From Clostridium sp. CAG:632 (lineage in GTDB: Bacteria; Bacillota; Clostridia; Lachnospirales; Lachnospiraceae), in assembly GCA_000431515.1 (NCBI GenBank), contig HF991357.1:32093-48537 (forward strand): DNA of 16,445 nucleotides, given 5' to 3'. The notes below the pieces were generated by a model. The model was not told the origin of the DNA. It worked only from the letters and a program-made list of their open reading frames with translations, and made no database searches. Positions 6,804 through 14,301 of the stretch are shown here, piece after piece. The position numbers were made by a program, and so were the translations under genes. The first letter of the stretch is position 1, and every line of letters starts with the position of its first letter.

Positions 6804-7835
6804 ATGCGAAGTGATTATGAGAGAAATCGGTTTCGAATCATATATGGAATTCTGGCAGTTATATTTCTGGCGGCTATCGCCATCTGGTGTCTGATCGCAT
6901 GGGGATACTGGGACTGGAGAAGTATCGGAGTGATCGGGTTCACCGCATTCTTTCTTGTGATAATTTATATTGTTGTTTATCGGATGTTAAATCATGCTTA
7001 TAAGAATATGGAACATGCATCGCAGATCATGAATGACATGATGGAGAAAGGGATCGATCCGCCATCGGAGGACTATCAGGATGGTACGATTGGAATCATG
7101 TACAGCAATTTTTATAAAATGGTTTATGCGTTGAAGGAGAGTCAAAACCGGGAGATGGAAGAGAAGCTGTTTCTGCGGGATATTATCTCGGATATTTCCC
7201 ATCAGCTGAAGACACCGCTGGCATCTCTGAATGTATTCGTGGATCTCCTGGTAGAGGATAAGGTAGAGGACGAGGAGAAACGGAAGCAGGTGCTTCGTGA
7301 AGCACAGAATCAGTTGAATCGTATGGAGTGGATGGTTCTGTCTATGCTAAAATTAGCCAGAATAGAAGCCGGAGCGATTCAGTTTGAGAAGCAGGATGTA
7401 CTGCTGCTTCCGTTGCTGTCAGAGGCTGGCGAGGGCGTTCGCTATTTGACCGATAAACGGAATCAGATATTGGAGATCACCTGTGAGCCGGAATGCCGGT
7501 TGAACTGTGACAGAGACTGGCTGGTCGAGGCAGTGATCAATCTTCTAAAAAATGCGTCTGATTACTCCGGTGAGAATACCCGGATTCAGATTGAGGTAGA
7601 ACAGACCCAGATTTATACCCGGATCTATGTGAAGGATGAGGGCGTGGGGATTGCGGAGGAGGAGCTTCCGCATATTTTTGAACGTTTCTACCGGGTACAT
7701 CAGGAAGTAAACCCGAACAGCGTAGGAATCGGGTTGTCATTAACAAAGTCGATAGTAGAAGGCATGGGAGGCAGTATCCGCGTAAAGAGTGAGGTCGGAA
7801 ACTATACGTGGTTTATACTTACTTTTTTGAAATAA
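6804..7835 (+). CDS. Intramembrane-sensing histidine kinase (BceS-like topology)
   Basis: Sensor kinase partner of the preceding regulator, 343 residues from ATG 6804, which has AGGGAG six bases upstream; the in-frame GTG at 6753 lies inside the hairpin and is rejected. Two membrane helices (~12-32 and 41-59) are joined by only about eight residues, so there is no real extracellular sensor domain. That topology defines intramembrane-sensing kinases such as BceS and LiaS, which usually take their signal from a membrane partner, often an ABC permease. The cytoplasmic part has the H-box ISHQLKTPLASL (H133), the N-box VINLLKNAS (N246, N250), the G1 box DEGVG (D278), the F box FERFYR and the G2 box GIGLSL (308 onward). 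No HAMP is evident; the linker is about 65 residues. No transporter gene is adjacent, which is unusual for this type. Confidence 0.94.
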   Translation: MRSDYERNRFRIIYGILAVIFLAAIAIWCLIAWGYWDWRSIGVIGFTAFFLVIIYIVVYRMLNHAYKNMEHASQIMNDMMEKGIDPPSEDYQDGTIGIMYSNFYKMVYALKESQNREMEEKLFLRDIISDISHQLKTPLASLNVFVDLLVEDKVEDEEKRKQVLREAQNQLNRMEWMVLSMLKLARIEAGAIQFEKQDVLLLPLLSEAGEGVRYLTDKRNQILEITCEPECRLNCDRDWLVEAVINLLKNASDYSGENTRIQIEVEQTQIYTRIYVKDEGVGIAEEELPHIFERFYRVHQEVNPNSVGIGLSLTKSIVEGMGGSIRVKSEVGNYTWFILTFLK

Positions 7836-7843
7836 AAGGTCAC

Positions 7844-7881
7844 TCAACTGTCGGTTGAATGCTCTCCGCTCAACCGCCGGT
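7844..7881 (+). repeat. Imperfect 12-bp direct repeats that can also form competing hairpins
   Basis: TCAACTGTCGGT (7844-7855) and TCAACCGCCGGT (7870-7881) match at 10 of 12 positions, 26 bases apart. Within the same stretch TCAAC can pair with GTTGA (7854-7858), and CGGTTGA (7852-7858) can instead pair with TCAACCG (7870-7876), so the two hairpins exclude each other. The block lies between the kinase stop codon and the hydrolase start. A weak promoter-like pair (TAGAAA at 7885, TACACT at 7908) follows, which would put the repeats in an activator position. There is no T-run for a terminator. Confidence 0.4.
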
Positions 7882-7938
7882 AGGTAGAAATTCACACGAA
7901 TAATTCATACACTGGAAAGCAGAAAGGAGAAAATGAGT

Positions 7939-8679
7939 ATGCATTTGGAGGAATATGGAAAAGAAAATGAGCAGATTATCGTAATGCTGCACGGTGCTAA
8001 TTTCGTGCATTCGTTTGGAAGGCAGTATGTTCTGGCGGAAAACTATCACTTGATCATTCCGCATCTGATGGGATACGGAAATGAAACGGATAAAATATTC
8101 GATACGGAGGCACAGGTTCGTGAACTGGCGACATATATTGCATCATTAGGGCAGAAGGTCCTGTTGGTAGGATTTTCACTGGGAGCGCAGGTGGCGTTTA
8201 AGCTGGTGACGGAGCATGAGGAGCTGTTTACGGCTGCGATTCTTGTAAGTCCGTGGCTGGATAAGAATGAGGCAATGCTGCAGTATGCGATGAAGCAGAA
8301 TGAAAAGCAATTTCATTCATTTAAGAAGCGGTGGTTCTGCAATCTGCTTGGAATGATGAACGGTCTTCCGAAGGAACAGCGCAAAGAGTTTGTGGAGCAG
8401 ATGCAGAATCTGAAGATAGAAACCGTCCATAATGCAGTTGACAACGGAATCACATTGGAGTCGGTAAAAGGATTTGAGAATGTAAAGATTCCGGTGTATG
8501 CACTTGCCGGTGAAAAGGAACAGAAAGAGGTAACGGAAAGCGTAAAGGCACTGGCAAAGTGTAATCCGAACTGCAGATATGAGATCTGGAGCAAGGCGGC
8601 ACATAATATACCGCCGGTGCATTATAAGAGATTTAATGAGCTGATAAAGAAGGTGGCCGGTCAGGACCAGGCTGTATAA
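7939..8679 (+). CDS. Alpha/beta hydrolase
   Basis: Small cytosolic serine hydrolase of the alpha/beta fold, 246 residues; the natural substrate is unknown. The order of elements is typical: the oxyanion-hole strand IVMLHGAN, the nucleophile elbow VGFSLGAQ with S80, then a helical lid region (~105-165, QKNEKQ..., MNGLPKEQRKEFVEQM). The late strand VPVYALAGEKEQKEV-like segment (here IPVYALAGEKEQKEV) probably carries the acidic residue, and the catalytic histidine is in KAAHNIPP (H222). I chose ATG 7939 because AAAGGAG ends at 7929, giving a nine-base spacing; the ATG at 7933 is only three bases away and would add two residues. It has no signal peptide. It may be read from the kinase operon or from its own weak promoter. 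The neighbours give no clear hint of its job. Confidence 0.9.
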   Translation: MHLEEYGKENEQIIVMLHGANFVHSFGRQYVLAENYHLIIPHLMGYGNETDKIFDTEAQVRELATYIASLGQKVLLVGFSLGAQVAFKLVTEHEELFTAAILVSPWLDKNEAMLQYAMKQNEKQFHSFKKRWFCNLLGMMNGLPKEQRKEFVEQMQNLKIETVHNAVDNGITLESVKGFENVKIPVYALAGEKEQKEVTESVKALAKCNPNCRYEIWSKAAHNIPPVHYKRFNELIKKVAGQDQAV

Positions 8680-8734
8680 AAAGGATGGCTGGCTTTATGG
8701 AAATGTAAACAATAGTACAGCAGAGGAGCAGAAT

Positions 8735-9640
8735 ATGACATTACAGCAATTAGCATACTACGTAACGGTGGCAGAATGCGGCAGTCTTACAGAAGCAGCG
8801 GGGAAACTGTTTATTGCACAGCCAAGCCTCAGTAGTGCAATTCATAATTTAGAAAAAGAAATGGGAATCGTGGCATTTTCCAGATCAAATCGCGGTGTCG
8901 TGCTTACCAGAGAGGGTGAGGAGTTGCTGTCATATTCTAGAATGCTTCTGGAGCAGGCAGACATCATGAAGGAGCATTTTGGTACGGGGGTGAGAAGAAA
9001 ACCCAGATTTTCGGTTTCCTGTCAGCATTACTCCTTTGCGGTGAACGCATTTGTAGATCTGATCAAGGAGTATGATGCGGATCAGTATAGCTTTATATTA
9101 AGGGAAACGCAGACCGGTGAGATCATAGATGATGTAGCGGAGGGGAAAAGTGAGATCGGAGTTATCTATCTGTCAGAGAGCAATGAAGAGGTTCTCAGTA
9201 AGATGATCAAGAAACAGGAGCTGATCTTCGAGGAGCTGTTTGTTGCGGCACCGCATGTGTTTATCTGCAAGGATCATCCGCTGGCGGGACAGGAGAAGAT
9301 TACAGTGGAACAGTTAAAGCCGTATCCGTATCTGGTTTTTGAACAGGGAGAGCGGAATTCTTTTTACTATTCCGAGGAGTTCCTGAGTGTGCTGGATTTC
9401 CCAAAAAATATTCAGGTACGGGACAGAGCAACCTTATTTAATCTGGTGATCGGCTTGAATGGCTTTACCGTCAGCTCCGGTGTGATCGATTCGAAGTTAA
9501 ACGGTGACAGCATTATTGCCAGACCGCTTGAGGTAGACTGTACAATGAGAATCGGAATCATCAGAAAGAAGAATATACTGTTCAGTAAGTATGCGTATTC
9601 CTATTTAGATGCATTAAAGAAGCATTTGTCTATAGATTGA
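8735..9640 (+). CDS. LysR-family transcriptional regulator, candidate methionine regulator (MtaR/MetR-like)
   Basis: LysR-type regulator of 301 residues. The N-terminal winged helix-turn-helix (1-60) is standard: LQQLAYYVTVAECGSLTEAA, then QPSLSSAIHNLEKEMG with the recognition helix. A linker helix follows (~60-88) and a two-lobed co-inducer domain occupies about 90-295. GAGGAG at 8723-8728, six bases before ATG, supports the start. The next gene, on the same strand, encodes a methionine synthase-like protein. Between them, overlapping this gene's stop codon, is a palindrome close to the MET box recognised by the LysR proteins MtaR/MetR in streptococci. From that I infer control of methyl transfer to homocysteine. 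The protein alone does not reveal its co-inducer. Confidence 0.93.
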   Translation: MTLQQLAYYVTVAECGSLTEAAGKLFIAQPSLSSAIHNLEKEMGIVAFSRSNRGVVLTREGEELLSYSRMLLEQADIMKEHFGTGVRRKPRFSVSCQHYSFAVNAFVDLIKEYDADQYSFILRETQTGEIIDDVAEGKSEIGVIYLSESNEEVLSKMIKKQELIFEELFVAAPHVFICKDHPLAGQEKITVEQLKPYPYLVFEQGERNSFYYSEEFLSVLDFPKNIQVRDRATLFNLVIGLNGFTVSSGVIDSKLNGDSIIARPLEVDCTMRIGIIRKKNILFSKYAYSYLDALKKHLSID

Positions 9641-9649
9641 AACTATAGA
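9629..9649 (+). promoter_or_regulatory. LysR-type operator, MET box-like palindrome
   Basis: TATAGATTGAAACTATA (9631-9647) differs at one position from the MtaR/MetR consensus TATAGTTTSAAACTATA described in streptococci. The arms extend to TCTATAG and CTATAGA (9629-9635 and 9643-9649). Its centre, 9639, is about 65 bases before the transcription start predicted from the -10 at 9693-9698, the classical recognition-site position for LysR activators. It overlaps the lysR stop codon. Confidence 0.7.
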
Positions 9650-9669
9650 TAACTTCGTTTTTAATGTAT

Positions 9670-9698
9670 TTTTCAAATGGTATCAGGGTTGATATACT
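9670..9698 (+). promoter_or_regulatory. Promoter of the methionine synthase-like gene
   Basis: TTTTCA (9670-9675) and TATACT (9693-9698) are 17 bases apart, and TG precedes the -10 by one base. The good -10 with a mediocre -35 suits a promoter that relies on an activator bound upstream, here the palindrome at 9629-9649. Confidence 0.6.
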
Positions 9699-9748
9699 AT
9701 CCTCAGATTCAAACGATTATTAAATAAACAGGTATGGAGGATAGAATT

Positions 9749-10870
9749 ATGAGTACATTACAGACACCGTTTCGATATGATTTTGTAGGTAGCTTTCTGA
9801 GACCGGAAAAGTTAAAGAAAGCAAGAAGAGAATTCGATGAGGGCAAGATTGACTATGCTGCATTAAAGGTAGTGGAAGACGAGGCCATTACAGAACTTGT
9901 AGCTAAGACAAAGGAGCTCAGTTATCATGTGATCACAGATGGCGAATTCCGGAGAGCAACCTGGCATCTTGATTTTATGTGGGGATTTGATGGTATCGGA
10001 CATACACCGACCAAGACGGGTCTTCCGTTCCATGGAGAGGCGGCTATGGTGGATGATACCTACATTATCGGAAAGGTCGGATTATCCACGGAGCATCCGT
10101 TTGTAGAACATTTCCGGTTTGTGAAGGCACTCGAAGATGAGAACACGGTAGCAAAGCAGACGATGCCATCGCCGGCACAGTTCCTGGCACAGTTTACCAT
10201 GCCGTTCAACCGGATCAATACAGAGAAATATTACGAGAAGGATGAAGATCTGGTAAATGATATCGTAGAAGGATATGGTAAGGTGATTAATGATCTGTAT
10301 GCTGCAGGCTGCAGAAATATACAGCTGGATGATTGTACCTGGGGTATGTTTGCGGATAAGATCGGTCATACCCTCTACGGAACAACCAGAGAAGGATTGA
10401 TCGAGGTTCAGAAAGCACATAAGGATATTAACAATCAGGTTATCGCGAATGCACCGAAGGATATGATTATAAATACACATGTATGCCGGGGGAACTTCCA
10501 TTCTACTTATGCAAGTGAGGGTGCATATGATTCTGTTGCAGATATCTTATTCGGAGAAGAGAACGTGAATGCGTACTTCCTGGAGTTTGATGATGAGAGA
10601 TCCGGTGGATTCGCACCGCTTGCAAAGGTTTCCGGAGATAAGAAGGTAGTTCTTGGACTGATCACGACCAAGTCACCGGTGCCGGAGGATAAGCAGCTTG
10701 TAATTAACCGGATCCATGAAGCAGCGAACTATGTTCCACTGGAGCGTCTGTATCTGAGCCCGCAGTGCGGCTTTGCTTCCTGTGAGATCGGCAATAAGCT
10801 GACAGAAGAAGAGCAGTGGGCAAAACTCAGACTTGTAAAGGAAGTAGCAGAGGAAGTCTGGGGTAACTAA
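9749..10870 (+). CDS. Cobalamin-independent methionine synthase-like protein (MetE C-terminal domain, YxjG/YxjH type)
   Basis: Predicted homocysteine S-methyltransferase, 373 residues, equivalent to the C-terminal catalytic half of MetE and close in length to Bacillus YxjG/YxjH. All four zinc ligands expected from MetE are present in order: H244 and C246 in NTHVCRGN, E279 in YFLEFDDERSG and C340 in SPQCGFAS. Early motifs FVGSFLRPEKL, VITDGEFRRATWHLDF and IQLDDCTWG also fit. I chose ATG 9749 because GGAGG (9736-9740) lies eight bases upstream; the ATG at 9734 overlaps that site. Without the MetE N-terminal domain, the methyl donor is uncertain: it may be a methylfolate, a corrinoid protein or another small donor. 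The upstream MET box-like operator supports a role in methionine supply. It appears to be a single-gene transcript; no clear terminator is visible. Confidence 0.93.
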   Translation: MSTLQTPFRYDFVGSFLRPEKLKKARREFDEGKIDYAALKVVEDEAITELVAKTKELSYHVITDGEFRRATWHLDFMWGFDGIGHTPTKTGLPFHGEAAMVDDTYIIGKVGLSTEHPFVEHFRFVKALEDENTVAKQTMPSPAQFLAQFTMPFNRINTEKYYEKDEDLVNDIVEGYGKVINDLYAAGCRNIQLDDCTWGMFADKIGHTLYGTTREGLIEVQKAHKDINNQVIANAPKDMIINTHVCRGNFHSTYASEGAYDSVADILFGEENVNAYFLEFDDERSGGFAPLAKVSGDKKVVLGLITTKSPVPEDKQLVINRIHEAANYVPLERLYLSPQCGFASCEIGNKLTEEEQWAKLRLVKEVAEEVWGN

Positions 10871-10900
10871 TAATCCGGAAGATTTTCTGCCAATGACGTT

Positions 10901-10918
10901 TCTTACAATTCTGTAAGA
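10901..10918 (+). promoter_or_regulatory. BceR-type response regulator binding site
   Basis: TCTTACA (10901-10907) and TGTAAGA (10912-10918) form a perfect 7-bp inverted repeat with a four-base centre. The inner part, TTACA-N4-TGTAA, matches the TNACA-N4-TGTAA motif reported for BceR-like regulators of peptide-antibiotic transporters. The centre is about 53 bases before the start predicted from the TATAAT at 10951-10956, a normal activator position. I found no second copy in the intergenic regions of this window. Confidence 0.65.
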
Positions 10919-10950
10919 TTCCAAGTCACCGAAACGTAATATAGAGCAGT

Positions 10951-10956
10951 TATAAT
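10951..10956 (+). promoter_or_regulatory. -10 element of the ABC transporter operon promoter
   Basis: A perfect TATAAT lies 63 bases upstream of the permease start. At spacings of 16 to 18 the -35 region (around 10927-10934) shows nothing like TTGACA. A strong -10 with no -35 is typical of promoters activated by OmpR-type regulators, in line with the inverted repeat upstream. Confidence 0.55.
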
Positions 10957-10986
10957 AGGTATTGTCAATAAAAGGCAATACCTATT
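10954..10986 (+). repeat. Perfect 11-bp inverted repeat over the transcription start of the ABC operon
   Basis: AATAGGTATTG (10954-10964) and CAATACCTATT (10976-10986) are exact reverse complements separated by 11 bases. The left arm shares its first three bases with the end of TATAAT and covers the likely start site; the right arm lies in the leader. No T-run follows. The position suits a repressor operator blocking initiation, or a leader hairpin if transcription starts at or before the left arm. Confidence 0.6.
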
Positions 10987-11018
10987 TGTGTTATCGAGAT
11001 AGATTGTGGAGGGAGACT

Positions 11019-13568
11019 ATGAAGGATTATAAGGGTCTGGCGTTACGCTATTTGAAGATGAATAAGAGCAGGAACCGGATTGCAATCTTAGGTGTTATTA
11101 TTACAGCTATTCTGGTTACGGCTTTTCTGAATGTGGTATTTTGTTTTCTGCTGCAGTTCCGGGAGGAAACAAGAGCCGATGGAGATTACGAGGCGATTCT
11201 TTTCACACAGTCAGAAGCACAGGCGCAGGCAATCTTAGAGGATGACCGGATCGAGAGTGCTTATATCGGCCCATATTATGACCATGATATTCATGGAGTG
11301 GAACAGGACATTCAGTATCAGAATTGCCTGTACATTAACGTTAGAAATCCGTACACACTGGAGCGGCAGTTTACAGATCTGTGTGGAGAGTATGGGGTGG
11401 AAGGAGAGATCAACGACTGGGTAGCAAGTGGATACTTTCAGGGAAGGGACAAGAATGATGTGTTGGTTTTCATTTATTTCAGTCTGGTGATCGCCTATAT
11501 TATAGCAATCTTCGGTGTCGGAATCGTCCGGAATGCAATTCAGCTGGATGCTCTGGAAAATATTCGGGACTATGGAAATCTTCGATGCATCGGAGCGACC
11601 GGTAAGCAGTTAAAGGGTCTGATGTACCTGCAGGGAGCGATTCTTGAACTGTCGGGTATCGGTATCGGGCTGCTGCTAGGTATCGGAGCCAGTCTGGGAT
11701 TGGCAGCAGTTCTGCAGCTGCCGCTCGGATTTCAGCCGTTAATTATTCCGGTACTTCTGATATTCTTCCTGGGAGATCTTTATTTTACGATGGGAGAAAA
11801 CAGCAAGCTGATCACAAAAATGTCTCCGGTCAGTGCAATCCGCGGTGAGTATCGGATTAAGAAGGAAAAGGCAAAAGCCCGGAAGAGTGGTATCTTCGGC
11901 AAAATCTTCGGTATGGAAGGGGATTATGCATACAAGAGCCTGATGCGCAATCCCGGAAGATTCAGAAGAACGACAGCAGCTATGGCGATTGGGATTGCCA
12001 TGATCATGACGGTTACGGGAATCGGCTTTTCGGAGAGAAAGTATACGCAGGATACGCGAAACAGGTACGGATATTATCAGCTCTATTTCTTAAATTCCTT
12101 AAATGTAATAGAAACCATAGATGAAGTACACGCATCCCTTCCGGCAACCGGGCAGCTGGCAGCTATGAATGATTTCCGGGAAGTCACTGACAGTAAACGA
12201 GAATACTCGGCAGATATCTGGTTACAGGATTATGAGACCGGTCATTATACAAATGAATATCTGGAATATTTGGGAAATATGGATTTCACGCAGAATATAT
12301 TGAGCAAATTGCAGCAGCGGGAAGAACAGGAGAATACGCTGACAGCCGGAGAGGAGAAGGAGCAGAATGAGGGACAGATCGGCTGGTATGCCAAGCTGTT
12401 GGCAGCAGATACCTGCTATGGATATGATGATGCGGATCTGTCACGTTGTAAGTCTGCATTGACAGCCGGTACGGTTGACCTCAGCGATCATGGTATCATT
12501 CTGGTCAATCCGGAGTCACGGAGGGTAATAGAAACGGATGATGGTTATACAACGAAGACGATTACGATGCTTGATTATCAGCTGGGAGACACAATTGACA
12601 TTGTAAATATGAAGCGGTTCCGGGAAATGATGCAGTCGGAGATTCAGAAGCTGAATGCTGAGCGGGATCAGGAGCTTTCAAAGCTTGGAACGACCGGGGG
12701 AGAGGATGAAGAGCATCCGGGCTGGCTTCTGGATGTTGTACAGGAGTATGAGCTGGGTGTCGAGCTGACGCCGACAGAGGAGATCCAGAACCGGTATTAT
12801 CAGAAGAAACAATATGCGGCTTACCGATGCTGGAAGCAATTACTGGCAGAAGGAGATTATGAGACATATACCATTGAGGGAATTATTTCAAGAGACCCGA
12901 ATATGAACAGGGGAGTTGTTGATGAAGATAGCATGGGAGAGAGCGGGTGGATCCTTCCGCTACAGCAATATTATATGACAACAGGTACGGATGAGAGCAT
13001 GATGACGGGCATGGCGTATCATATAAAGAACGGAACGCTCAGCGAAAAATTGCAGAATACCTATTATGAAATTACAAACGGAATGTGGGAAGGATCTTAT
13101 TATGGAGATGCCATATGCACGGTTTCCGGATATCCGGAAATATATACTATACTTGATGGCACGAAGTGGCAGATAGCGATCGCAGTCCTGATCCTGACCT
13201 TTGTGGTGCTGATGTATTCGCTGAATTTCATCAATGCAACGGCGAGCAATCTTCATCTGCGACGAAAGGAGTTTGCACAGTTGCAGGTGCTTGGAGCTAC
13301 CAGAGGTGAGATTCTGAAGATGACACTTCTGGAAGGCGTGATCACAACTCTGGTGTCAAATCTCATTGGCATTACCGTCGGATGCGGTTTGAGTGCATGG
13401 CTGTATTATTACATCATGCAGCTGGTGCAGATTCCGTATTATTTCCCATGGGCGATGATACCGATCTGTATTGCAGGTTCATTCCTGCTTCTGGTCGGCT
13501 CCATTTATGCGCCGATGCGTCATATGACACGGGATATGATCGGTGATCTGACAACGGGTGGAGACTGA
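11019..13568 (+). CDS. ABC transporter permease, FtsX/MacB type with two repeats (8 membrane helices)
   Basis: Large membrane permease of 849 residues built from two FtsX-like modules. First module: helix ~21-46, a short extracellular domain ~47-147, then helices ~148-172, 201-233 and 239-260. A cytoplasmic linker rich in Lys/Arg (MSPVSAIRGEYRIKKEKAKA) leads to the second module: helix ~318-338, a large extracellular domain ~340-715, and helices ~717-740, 769-800 and 811-833. The segments LRCIGATGKQLKG and LQVLGATRGEILKM are the coupling-helix region of this superfamily. I chose ATG 11019, with GGAGG six bases upstream; an extension to 10962 would start inside the inverted repeat. The family includes lipoprotein exporters (LolCE), MacB and antibiotic-resistance permeases; the substrate here is unknown. 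The ATPase gene follows after 61 bases without a terminator. Confidence 0.92.
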   Translation: MKDYKGLALRYLKMNKSRNRIAILGVIITAILVTAFLNVVFCFLLQFREETRADGDYEAILFTQSEAQAQAILEDDRIESAYIGPYYDHDIHGVEQDIQYQNCLYINVRNPYTLERQFTDLCGEYGVEGEINDWVASGYFQGRDKNDVLVFIYFSLVIAYIIAIFGVGIVRNAIQLDALENIRDYGNLRCIGATGKQLKGLMYLQGAILELSGIGIGLLLGIGASLGLAAVLQLPLGFQPLIIPVLLIFFLGDLYFTMGENSKLITKMSPVSAIRGEYRIKKEKAKARKSGIFGKIFGMEGDYAYKSLMRNPGRFRRTTAAMAIGIAMIMTVTGIGFSERKYTQDTRNRYGYYQLYFLNSLNVIETIDEVHASLPATGQLAAMNDFREVTDSKREYSADIWLQDYETGHYTNEYLEYLGNMDFTQNILSKLQQREEQENTLTAGEEKEQNEGQIGWYAKLLAADTCYGYDDADLSRCKSALTAGTVDLSDHGIILVNPESRRVIETDDGYTTKTITMLDYQLGDTIDIVNMKRFREMMQSEIQKLNAERDQELSKLGTTGGEDEEHPGWLLDVVQEYELGVELTPTEEIQNRYYQKKQYAAYRCWKQLLAEGDYETYTIEGIISRDPNMNRGVVDEDSMGESGWILPLQQYYMTTGTDESMMTGMAYHIKNGTLSEKLQNTYYEITNGMWEGSYYGDAICTVSGYPEIYTILDGTKWQIAIAVLILTFVVLMYSLNFINATASNLHLRRKEFAQLQVLGATRGEILKMTLLEGVITTLVSNLIGITVGCGLSAWLYYYIMQLVQIPYYFPWAMIPICIAGSFLLLVGSIYAPMRHMTRDMIGDLTTGGD

Positions 13569-13629
13569 TTCGGAATATAAATTAAGAAAAAACCGGCAAG
13601 TACGAAGTGGAAAATCAGGAGGAATCAAT

Positions 13630-14298
13630 ATGGATATTGTAACAATGGAACATGTCACAAAGGTATATGGAGAAGGCGACAGCAGAGTGTGGGGCCTGCA
13701 TGATGTCAGTATGACGGTGAAACAGGGGGAAATCGTATCAATCGTAGGTGCTTCCGGTTCCGGCAAATCTACCCTGCTTCATGTCATGGGTGGTGTGGAT
13801 ACACCGACCAGCGGCAAGGTCGTGGTGGATGGCAAGGATATCACGAAGTTAAATGATGAGCAGATGGCAATTTTCCGTCGGCGGAAGGTCGGATTTATCT
13901 TTCAGGCATACCATCTGATTCCGGTACTGACCGTGGAGGAGAATATTACCATGCCGATCCTTCTGGATCACAGAAAGCCGGATCGGGAATATGTCGAGCA
14001 GATCATGGAATTACTGGGACTGCAGGATCGGAGAAAGCATCTGCCGAATCAGTTGTCCGGTGGACAGCAGCAGAGAACGGCAATTGCAAGAGCTCTGGCA
14101 AATCAGCCATCCTTGATCCTGGCAGACGAGCCGACCGGAGCCTTGGATTCCAAGAATGGAAATGAGGTTATTGCACTGTTACAAAGCTCCGTGAAAAAGC
14201 TGAATCAGACATTGGTTCTGATCACACATAACATTGATCTGGCAAGAGAGGCAGACCGGATCATTAAGATCGCGGATGGAGAGATTGTGGAGGGATAA
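13630..14298 (+). CDS. ABC transporter ATP-binding protein, LolD/MacB type
   Basis: ATPase of 222 residues, standard for stand-alone LolD-like subunits that drive FtsX/MacB permeases. Motifs: Walker A GASGSGKST (40-48), Q-loop Q92 in FIFQAYHLIPVLTVEEN, signature LSGGQQQR (142 onward), Walker B LILADEPTGALD (D166, E167) and the switch histidine H200 in LITHN. AGGAGG at 13617-13622, seven bases before ATG 13630, fixes the start; an upstream in-frame codon overlapping the permease end is not needed. The A-loop aromatic is probably Tyr in VTKVYGEG. It lies between the large permease and the exported Ig-like protein and is the only ATPase in the visible part of the operon, so it may serve one or both permeases. 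Confidence 0.97.
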   Translation: MDIVTMEHVTKVYGEGDSRVWGLHDVSMTVKQGEIVSIVGASGSGKSTLLHVMGGVDTPTSGKVVVDGKDITKLNDEQMAIFRRRKVGFIFQAYHLIPVLTVEENITMPILLDHRKPDREYVEQIMELLGLQDRRKHLPNQLSGGQQQRTAIARALANQPSLILADEPTGALDSKNGNEVIALLQSSVKKLNQTLVLITHNIDLAREADRIIKIADGEIVEG

Positions 14299-14301
14299 GC
14301 C

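Noticed and set aside
9629..9660. The palindrome after lysR as an intrinsic terminator
   Set aside because: The stem is AT-rich with a mismatch, and the nearest T-run begins about ten bases downstream; the fit to a LysR operator is much better.
10962..11018. Upstream extension of the large permease
   Set aside because: The non-ATG start would lie inside the inverted repeat near the predicted transcription start; ATG 11019 has GGAGG at the right distance.
13558..13629. Upstream extension of the ATPase overlapping the permease stop
   Set aside because: The extra residues are Lys/Arg-rich and unlike ABC ATPases; AGGAGG sits seven bases before ATG 13630.
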